From assembly GCA_958295785.1 (NCBI GenBank), contig OY282377.1, forward strand, positions 5,210,896 through 5,274,895: a DNA stretch of 64,000 bases, written 5' to 3'. How positions within the stretch are numbered: position 1 is the first letter of the stretch; each line of letters starts with the position of its first letter. Below are positions 57,211 through 64,000 of the stretch, piece after piece. The position numbers and the translations under genes are program-made. The notes beneath the pieces are model-generated. The model saw nothing but the letters and a program-made list of their open reading frames with translations. It did no database searches and was not told the DNA's origin. The DNA is from an uncultured Latescibacterota bacterium. GTDB lineage: Bacteria > Latescibacterota > UBA2968.

Positions 57211-58915
57211 AGAATACACTTTGGACATTGACCTGAATGTGCTCAACCATTTGGGATTGAACCTGTATAGCAACGTCCCCGCTGTGTTGGCCGAACTGAT
57301 CGCCAACGCTTGGGATGCCGATGCCGCTCGGGTAGATGTATCCGTAAAAGAACCGGATGAGGGTAAGCAGATCGTCATTCAGGACAATGGTTGCGGGATG
57401 AATGACGCCGATTTGCGCGACAAATTTTTGGTCGTTGGGTATCAACGCAGAACAAAAGAAAGTGGGGATCTTACGCCGGGTAAGGGACGACCCGTTATGG
57501 GGCGAAAGGGCATTGGCAAGTTGTCTGTCTTGTCTATTGCCCAAAAAGTCCAAGTCTTCACGAAAAAAGAAACTGCCGCCCCTCTTGCAATTGAGTTAGA
57601 GGTCGCAGAAATCCAGAAAGCCATAACAAAAAAGAAAAAATATCATCCTCCCGCCATCTCTGTGCCGGAGACAATCGATCTTGGGCGTTCTGGCACGGCA
57701 ATCGTTCTGTCTGATCTCATGAAACGGGTGAACGCATCGCTGGATCGATATCTGCGCCAGCGCGTGGCACGCCGCTTTTCGGTTATTGGCGACGGCTTTC
57801 AAGTGCTCGTCAATGGCAGCGAGATAACGCTAAAGGATAGGAATTATTTCGGAAAACTGGAATACGCATTGGTCTATGGCGACTTCGACAAGTCTAAATT
57901 TAAGCACGATAAGAAATATGTCGTTCCACGTCCGAAAAATACAGTAGATGAGCAAAAGCGACATGCTGTGCGCGGCTGGATTGGCTTGGTGGAAAAATCG
58001 GGATCATTGCAAGAGGAAGAGGGCGCAGATAATCTGAACAAAATATCCATTCTCGCCCGAGGAAAGGTGGCATTGGAAGACATCTTGGATTCATACCGAG
58101 AGGGTGGGCTATATACAAAGTACATCATCGGCGAATTGGAGACGGACTTCTTGGACTTAACCGAGCAAGAGGACATTGCCACATCCAGCAGGCAGGATTT
58201 TATCCAGAGCGACGAGCGATTTGTGCAACTGCGAAAATTTGTCGAACGGGAACTGAAATATTTGGCAAGAGAACGGGCAAAACTGAAGAATGAAGAAGGG
58301 GCGAAGAAAGCCTGTGAAATCCCCGCGATTGAGGAGTGGTACGAGTCGTTGAAGGGAGATACGAAAACCGCGGCCAAAGAATTATTCGGCAGAATTAACC
58401 AAATCGCAACCGACGATGAACACAGAAAGACGCTGTATAAGTATGGCGTATTGGCGTTTGAGCGTCTGCGTTATAAAAAAAAGCTAAACGAACTGGATCA
58501 ACTCGATATCAATAATCTCGAGGCTACCGTAAAGCTCTTTTCCGAGTTGGACGATATAGAAGCATCGTGGTATTATGAAATTACCGAAGGTCGCTTGGAT
58601 GTCATTAAAAAGTTATCTGCTGATATTGACGAGGATGTGCTGGAAAAGATCATCCAACAGCATATTTACAACCATCTCTGGTTGCTGGACCCATCGTGGG
58701 ATAGGGCGACGGAAACGCCCAGCTTAGAGCAGTCTGTTACGACCAGCTTTGATAAAATTTCCGATAAATTGAGCAAGGAAGAAAAGCAGGGGCGTCTGGA
58801 TATTCGATACAAGAAAACGTCGGGCAAGCATGTGATTATTGAACTGAAAAGAGGATCTGTTCTCATTTCAAGCAATCACCTTATGGAACAAGTCGATAAG
58901 TATATGCTGGCATGA
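57203..58915 (+). CDS. MORC/MutL-like GHKL ATPase of an RM operon, cut short by an in-frame TGA
   Basis: 570 residues to the TGA at 58913-58915. GHKL motifs: N box AELIANAWDADAARVDV (~29-45), DNGCGM (61-66) and GRKGIGKLS (100-108), followed by an S5-like transducer. The C-terminal part ends with HVIIELKRG, the E-x-K of a PD-(D/E)xK nuclease fold. Prokaryotic MORC-like ATPases are known from restriction operons with C5 methylases. The same frame continues past the stop for 89 codons of family-like sequence, so this is a truncated product with much of its nuclease domain lost. Confidence 0.85.
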   Translation: MPKEYTLDIDLNVLNHLGLNLYSNVPAVLAELIANAWDADAARVDVSVKEPDEGKQIVIQDNGCGMNDADLRDKFLVVGYQRRTKESGDLTPGKGRPVMGRKGIGKLSVLSIAQKVQVFTKKETAAPLAIELEVAEIQKAITKKKKYHPPAISVPETIDLGRSGTAIVLSDLMKRVNASLDRYLRQRVARRFSVIGDGFQVLVNGSEITLKDRNYFGKLEYALVYGDFDKSKFKHDKKYVVPRPKNTVDEQKRHAVRGWIGLVEKSGSLQEEEGADNLNKISILARGKVALEDILDSYREGGLYTKYIIGELETDFLDLTEQEDIATSSRQDFIQSDERFVQLRKFVERELKYLARERAKLKNEEGAKKACEIPAIEEWYESLKGDTKTAAKELFGRINQIATDDEHRKTLYKYGVLAFERLRYKKKLNELDQLDINNLEATVKLFSELDDIEASWYYEITEGRLDVIKKLSADIDEDVLEKIIQQHIYNHLWLLDPSWDRATETPSLEQSVTTSFDKISDKLSKEEKQGRLDIRYKKTSGKHVIIELKRGSVLISSNHLMEQVDKYMLA

Positions 58916-59182
58916 GAAAAACAGTTACGTGTAGCTAATGAGACTGGGGCTATTGAAGCGGTTTGTTTGGTGGGTAGAGAACTCAGCGATTGGCAAACGC
59001 CAGAGAGGCGGCAAATATCAGAGAAATCCATGGAAGCAAGAAATATCCGCGTGATTACCTACCAACAACTCATCCGCGATGCAGAAGCGAGCTACCAACA
59101 GTACCTCGAAAAGAGCAAAGCGAAAGGTCGGATCAAAAAACTTTTGGATGAGATTGAAACTTATGATGATTCTCCATCCTAA
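58916..59182 (+). pseudogene. C-terminal remainder of the MORC-like ATPase/nuclease
   Basis: Directly after the TGA, in the same frame: EKQLRVANETGAIEAVCLVG, RELSDWQTPERRQ, EARNIRVITYQQLIRDAEAS and KAKGRIKKLLDEIET, stop TAA at 59180. The IRVITYQQLIRDA piece is the usual end of these PD-(D/E)xK-type chains. One base change (e.g. CGA to TGA) would explain the break. A TTG at 58967 could start a 71-residue fragment. Confidence 0.8.
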
Positions 59183-59240
59183 ATAAAACCCTGTCCTGAT
59201 TTCTCTATCCTTCCCTCCATCCACGCCAAAGGAGTTCCCC

Positions 59241-62200
59241 ATGCCGACCCTCGACTTCAAAGGCAAGCAACATATCTACGCCCACCATCTCACGGTGCAA
59301 GGAACTACTACAAACCATACACCTTTACATTTTCAAATGGCACTGAATGGTCGCCGCCGTCTGGCAGCTATCCCCGCTATTCGCAGGATAGGTTGCGTCA
59401 GATGGAGATTGATGGTCGCCTTGATTTTTCTGGCAATGAACCAAGAGCTAAGCGGTACTTGGCAGAGGTTCAAGAAGGGCAACCCCCAGATGCTGTCCTT
59501 TCGCCAGAGATAGTGGGATTCAATTTAGAAGGAACCCGCACGCTCAGCACGATCTTCGGACAGGGTGGAGTGTTCCCGCAACCTAAACCGGTAAAACTCG
59601 TCCAGTTCTTATTGGAAATACTACGCAACAAGGACGCCCTCGTCCTCGACTCCTTCGCTGGCTCCGGCACCACCGCCCACGCCGTGCTCGGCCTCAACAA
59701 AGAAGATGGCGGCAACCGCAAGTTCATCCTCGTCGAGTGCGAGGACTACGCCGACACCATCACCGCCGAGCGCGTGCGCCGCGTTATCAACGGCGTCCCC
59801 GACGCGTGCGACGAATCGTTGCGCGAGGGCCTCGGTGGCTCGTTCACCTACTGCACCTTGGGCAAACCGATTGAGATAGAGGGGATGCTCACCGGCGAGG
59901 CATTGCCGCCCTACGAATCGCTCGCCGCCCACTTGCTCTATACGACCTCCGGCGTCTCGGTCGGCGCCAGTGAATTAGAGCCGAAAAACGCTGATGGCCT
60001 CTTTCACAGCGACGACAAAACCAACTACTACATGCTCTATAAGCCCGACCTCGACTATCTATGCAGCAACGAGTCCATGCTGGACTTGGAACGGGCAGAG
60101 CGCATCGACGCCCAAACCAAAGCCGCCTTGTGGAATCGGGAACATCCCTATCGCCAAATGCTGGAGCGGGCGAGCGGTGGTCGCGTCAAAATGCTGGAAA
60201 AGGACGACCCGTTCAACCGCGACGACATCGCCAACTATCTGTGCGTGATGCTTCTGATGCTACCGGCGGCAAACCGGCGAAAGAGCCGAGAGTTTCTGCG
60301 TATGTTTCGGGATTCAGGGCGTTATCCGAGCTTTTTCCCCGACGATGACGATGTCTTCGGCGACGCCCGCATGATGCACGCCTATCCCGATCTCGAATGC
60401 CATTCTCAAGGCGGCGCGATCAAACACAGCCTATTCAACGTGTTCAAAATCCTGCGTCCGGTGGTCGTTCTCGACGAAGCGCACAAGGCTTACGGCGCGA
60501 AAAAGCGGGAGGCCAGCGAGGAATTTGCCCGCTCCATCAGCCGCCTCAACCCGCGCCTCGTCATCGAACTCTCGGCGACTCCGAACCGAGGCATCAGCAA
60601 CCTGCTCGTGGATATCGAAGGCCCGGACCTCAAAAAAGAGGAAATGATCAAGTTGCCCGTGCAGGTGACATCATTTCCCAATGCCGAGTGGCAATTGACC
60701 CTGAGCCAAGCGGTCGATGAACTCGAGCGTCTCCAAACAGAGGCCGCCGCACTCGAACACAGCACGAGTCGCTATATCCGCCCCATCGCCGTTGTGCGCG
60801 TCGAGAGAACGGGCAAAAACCAGCGCGATGGCGAGCGCGTTCACGCCGAGGATGTGCGGGAATATCTCGCGCAAAACCTCGGCGTGCCCGCAGACGCGAT
60901 TCGCGTCAAATCCGCTGAAAACGACGAACTCGGCCGGGAAAACCTGCTCTCCGAATTGTCGCAAGTCCGGTGGATCATCACCAAATCGGCCCTGATGGAG
61001 GGGTGGGATTGCCCGTTTGCCTATCTATTGGTGATGTTGGACAACACGCAGGCGCAGCGGGCCATTACCCAACTCGTGGGCCGGGTGATGCGGCAGCCGC
61101 ACGCGCAACGCACCGACCGAGAAGCCCTGAATCAGTGCTATGTCTATTGCAACAACACCGACGTCGGCACTGTGGTCGAGCAGGTCAAAAATGGCTTGGA
61201 AGCCGAAGGACTGACCGGCTTGGGCGACGAAGTGATGGGCGCATCGCAAGCCCGGCAACCGGGCGAAGTGCAACGGCAAACCGTGCAACGCCGCGCGCCC
61301 TTTCGCAATCGGGATATCTTTTTGCCGCTGGTGCTCCACAAGAACGGCAGCCGTTGGGTTCAACTCAATTACCAAGCGCACATCCTGCCGCATATCAACT
61401 GGTCGACCATTGAACCGCCCGACCCGCGAGCATCTGCCCCGGATGGCGTTATACGGCAATCGGCAGTGGTCGATGTCGGTCGCACATCGCCCATTTACCG
61501 CGCCGACAAAGAGCTGTACATCGACAAAGCGTTTCATGTAACCGACTTTGCCCGCCGCCTATCCGATATTGCCCCGAATCAGTGGCACGCCGCCCGCATT
61601 GCCCGTCGCCTGCGCGAACGGCTCAAAGCAGGCGGCAAAACCGACGCGGCTATCTATGACCGCCGCTCGTATCTGGCCCACCTCTTGCGGGAGCATGTCA
61701 AAAAGGAAGTGGAAAAGCAGGCCGAGCAACTCTTTCGCCAAAAACTGCACAACCGAGAAATCCGCTTTGATTTGGAGACGGATCAACCCAATTTTCGCAT
61801 GTTGGAACACTGCGAAATACAGGTGCGATCCGACGATAGACCGCTCCTAAAAAGGTATGGCGAGCCTTTGCAGTTGAGCCTGTTTGAACCGCTGTACGAT
61901 CGGTATTTCGACTCTGAATTGGAAAAGAAATTTGCCTATTACCTCGACGAGCAAAAGGCACTGCACGGGTGGCATCGGGTGGCGGTGCGTCAACAGGGCG
62001 AGTACTATGTGCAGGGCTGGAAACAGGAGCGCATTTATCCCGACTTTGTCGCCATGGCCGGCGAGAGTGCCGGAGTGCCGCAACTGCTGATCTTCGAGAC
62101 CAAGGGCGAACACCTGTGCGGCAACCCGGACACCGAGTACAAGGAGAAAGTATTGCAAACGCTCGAAGGCGCGTTCAACACCGCCGGCGCGATGAAGGTG

Positions 62201-62320
62201 TGCGAGGGGTCGGCCCAAAGCATCTTTCAGTTGGTATTCAGCGAACGCGAATTTGCGGAAATATCGGCGCGGTTGAAAGCGGGCTATAACTCTTCTGCGG
62301 GAGAGGCGGATCGCGGATGA
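59241..62320 (+). pseudogene. Collapsed type III restriction-modification locus: Mod fragments fused to Res C-terminus
   Basis: Starts as a Mod methyltransferase (MPTLDFKGKQHIYAHHLTVQ, 59241-59300) with AAAGGAG before it, then jumps frame at ~59301 into the middle of Mod (YYKPYTFTFSNGTEWSPPSG; DSFAGSGTTAHAVLGLNKED; CEDYADTITAERV). Motif DPPY is absent. From ATG 59393 a 975-residue frame passes in frame at ~60100 from Mod (LCSNESMLDLERAERI) into Res (QTKAALWNREHPYRQMLERA). Res keeps DEAH (361-364), SAT (394-396), QLVGRVMRQP (560-569) and the nuclease PDF...FETKG (~881-905), but lacks Walker A. Confidence 0.85.
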
Positions 62321-62353
62321 AACGGATTGCGCGGATGAAAGGCAAAAAGCGAG

Positions 62354-62384
62354 ATGTAGGAGAGTGCCCCTGTGCCCAGCCGAA
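62354..62384 (-). repeat. Degenerate palindromic element copy
   Basis: TGTAGGAGAGTGCCCCTGTG then CCCAGCC; pairing is partly lost. It sits just after the type III remnant. Confidence 0.5.
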
Positions 62385-62440
62385 TGGCCGAATAGACGCA
62401 CAGGCGTAGCCTACACGCATGGAAAGGCGCGAAAAAAATA

Positions 62441-62473
62441 AAAAAGGCCGATGCAGAGAACATCGGCCTTTTG
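62441..62473. terminator. Bidirectional terminator
   Basis: AAAAAGGCCGATG (62441-62453) pairs with CATCGGCCTTTT (62461-62472), 7-nt loop. Ends mtaB on the minus strand. Confidence 0.88.
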
Positions 62474-62490
62474 TTATGCGTGCAGGAGGA

Positions 62491-63846
62491 TTACGCACTT
62501 TGCACTTGTAGGAGTTCTCGGGCGCGGTGCGGGATTGTTCCACGCTCGAACCCCGTCAATTCGCCGATGACCACGCCATCTTCAATTCGCTGCAAGCGCG
62601 TATCTACGATCTGCTCGCACGCGGCACTGGGGCCTGGCGCGAGCACGCGAATGTAATTGTCTGTCAGCCCTTGTAAAAACTGCCCATTGCGGCGGTTTTC
62701 AAACAGCACGGGCAAGGGCTGTCCGAGAAACCGCGCTTGAAATGCGGATACCTTTTGCCGCCCCAATTCGCGGAGCATGGCACCGCGTTGCTTTTTCACT
62801 TGGGGATCGACCTGATTTTTCATGCGCGCCGCGGGCGTTTTGCCGCGCGGGGAATACGGAAACACATGCAAAAACGTCAGGGGATGCTCGGCGATCAAAT
62901 CGCGCGTATTTTGAAATGCTGCGTCCGACTCGCCGGGAAAGCCCACCATCACATCGCCGCCAATGCCCACATCGGGCATGCGGTCCGCGAGTTTTTCGAT
63001 CAGCGCGATATATTGCTCCCGCGTATAGGGGCGGCGCATCGCCTTTAACACCCCATTGTCCCCGCTTTGCAATGGGAGGTGCAAATGCCGGCAAAACTTT
63101 TGGCTCGACGCAAAAAAATCGATCATCTCATCGGTCACATACGTGGCTTCAATAGAACTGACGCGAAAGCGTTCCAACCCGTCGATCTGCTCGATGGCCT
63201 CTAGCACCTGCAACAAGTTGCCCGCATCCAAATCCGCGCCGTAATCCCCGATATGCACCCCGGTCAGCACCACCTCTCGGTACCCCGCATCCACCAGCTT
63301 TTTCACCTGCGACACCGTGCTTTGCAACGTGCGACTGCGGCTGCGCCCGCGCGCAAACGGAATAATGCAAAACGAGCAAAACTCGTTGCACCCCTCCTGA
63401 ATTTTGACAAAGGCCCTCGCCCGCCCGCCAAAATTGTAAATATCCATATCCTGAAAATCAGCCGTGCGACTGCGCGTGACAAACGTGCGGCCCAAAGAAC
63501 AGGTCTGATTTATCAAATCCAAAAGTTGCACGCGCTCGGCTGTGCCGACCACCAAATCGACTTCGGGCATTTGGGCGAGGGCGTCCGGATCGGTTTGGGC
63601 ATAGCATCCCGCGGCCACCACTGTGCCCTTGGGCGAAATCCGATGTGCTCGTCGCAATGCCTTGCGCGACTGCGCGTCCCCTTGCCCGGTCACGGTACAC
63701 GTATTGACCACCGTGACATCGGCCACGTCGCCAAAGGACACCTCGCGGTATCCCCGCGCTGCGAACTGCTCGGCATACCACTGCGTGTCGTAGGTATTGA
63801 GTTTGCACCCAAGCGTGTAAAACGCAACTGTCTTTTGATCGCGCAT
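62491..63846 (-). CDS. mtaB: tRNA (t6A37) methylthiotransferase
   Basis: 451 residues from ATG 63846 (MRDQKTVAFYTLGCKLN); a TTG 21 nt upstream is less likely. The UPF0004 domain has three cluster cysteines (LGCKLN, NTCTVT, GCYAQ), the radical-SAM domain has EGCNEFCSFCIIPFARGRSR (C-x3-C-x2-C), and a TRAM domain ends the chain. LGCKLN...SR, TGVHIGDYG and HLPLQSGDNGVLKAMRR are MtaB/MiaB landmarks; the GCNEFCSFC form and tail fit MtaB. It adds methylthio to t6A37 in tRNA-Lys. Confidence 0.94.
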   Translation of the reverse strand: MRDQKTVAFYTLGCKLNTYDTQWYAEQFAARGYREVSFGDVADVTVVNTCTVTGQGDAQSRKALRRAHRISPKGTVVAAGCYAQTDPDALAQMPEVDLVVGTAERVQLLDLINQTCSLGRTFVTRSRTADFQDMDIYNFGGRARAFVKIQEGCNEFCSFCIIPFARGRSRSRTLQSTVSQVKKLVDAGYREVVLTGVHIGDYGADLDAGNLLQVLEAIEQIDGLERFRVSSIEATYVTDEMIDFFASSQKFCRHLHLPLQSGDNGVLKAMRRPYTREQYIALIEKLADRMPDVGIGGDVMVGFPGESDAAFQNTRDLIAEHPLTFLHVFPYSPRGKTPAARMKNQVDPQVKKQRGAMLRELGRQKVSAFQARFLGQPLPVLFENRRNGQFLQGLTDNYIRVLAPGPSAACEQIVDTRLQRIEDGVVIGELTGFERGTIPHRARELLQVQSA

Positions 63847-64000
63847 AACAACCCATTGAAAAGGCAAAGCGTTGAGACGAATGAATGCCCCAACGCTTTG
63901 TCACCCTTCCCCCGGCCCCTCCTTGCAACGGGGCGTCCGGCTCCCACCATTTTTCGCAGGATTGGGGAATAGTTCCATAAATTGAAAACAGCTTCTAAAG
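63847..64000. other. Window edge, no gene seen
   Basis: Upstream region of mtaB with CGTTGAGACGAATGAATGC (63869) and a GGGGCGTCCGG stretch. No complete gene start is visible to the edge. Confidence 0.4.

Noticed and set aside
57203-59182. Genetic-code change with TGA (or TAG) read as an amino acid
   Set aside because: TGA and TAG end many intact genes here (for example TGA after hisK-type and AMPylation-family genes, TAG after clpB and pyk), so stops inside the ATPase and transposase are better read as lesions.
1-64000. tRNA, rRNA or tmRNA genes
   Set aside because: Read through the intergenic regions for cloverleaf-type sequences and CCA-adjacent TTCRANNC boxes and found none I could support.

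Overview
The window looks like a chromosomal segment of an uncultured, Gram-negative-type bacterium with moderately high GC. An outer-membrane BamA/TamA-like protein and lipoprotein-free secreted enzymes point to two membranes. Two phytanoyl-CoA-dioxygenase-like oxygenases, two sulfatase-superfamily enzymes, a DUF1028 hydrolase, RraA, UxuA-like and class-V aminotransferase genes, and a secreted beta-helix protein with dockerin-like Asp-rich repeats are a mix I associate with Latescibacterota/Poribacteria-like marine lineages. That placement is inference; there is no rRNA or tRNA in the window to test it.

Layout: 0-5 kb holds the end of a YbdG-type mechanosensitive channel, a dioxygenase-histidine kinase-response regulator run, a FAH-family enzyme and a small di-haem cytochrome. 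5-7 kb holds an MNT/HEPN pair and a complete IS701-like element with a stop-broken transposase. 7-16 kb is a pyruvate dehydrogenase locus (aceE ... aceF-lpdA) split by a 3.5 kb accessory insert: antitoxin, PemK stub, DUF4926, GmrSD-type nuclease and NYN protein. 16-31 kb is mostly metabolism: Fic protein, sulfatase, ilvD, dioxygenase, DUF1028, GNAT, RraA, UxuA-like, aminotransferase, GH43-fold protein, methyltransferase and a ThDP enzyme. 30.7-33.8 kb is a compact defence/toxin-antitoxin cluster: MntA/HepT-like pair, AAA ATPase, PIN protein and a DUF5615 stub. 33.8-43.6 kb carries glnK-amtB between inverted repeats, an old-yellow-enzyme homologue, a 2-hydroxyacid dehydrogenase, asd behind a lysine riboswitch, an unusual Thr-type sulfatase homologue and a CsiD/GlaH enzyme. 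43.7-46 kb has a decayed HigBA-like locus and a tandem array of five small coiled-coil membrane proteins. 46-55.7 kb has the secreted beta-helix protein, hsp20 behind a sigma-54-type promoter, clpB, pyk and the BamA/TamA-like gene. 55.8-62.3 kb is a decaying restriction island: C5 methyltransferase, MORC/MutL-like ATPase with an internal stop, and a collapsed type III Mod/Res chimera. mtaB closes the window.

Intergenic space is full of dispersed repeats: about 15 copies of a GC-rich palindromic element, a second family built on the words AGTGGTCAGT and CGCGAAAGGG, and a 7-bp microsatellite. Many accessory genes are broken (transposase, PemK, DUF5615, HigB, MORC ATPase, type III RM), so the segment appears to turn over defence and toxin-antitoxin genes quickly around a stable metabolic backbone.
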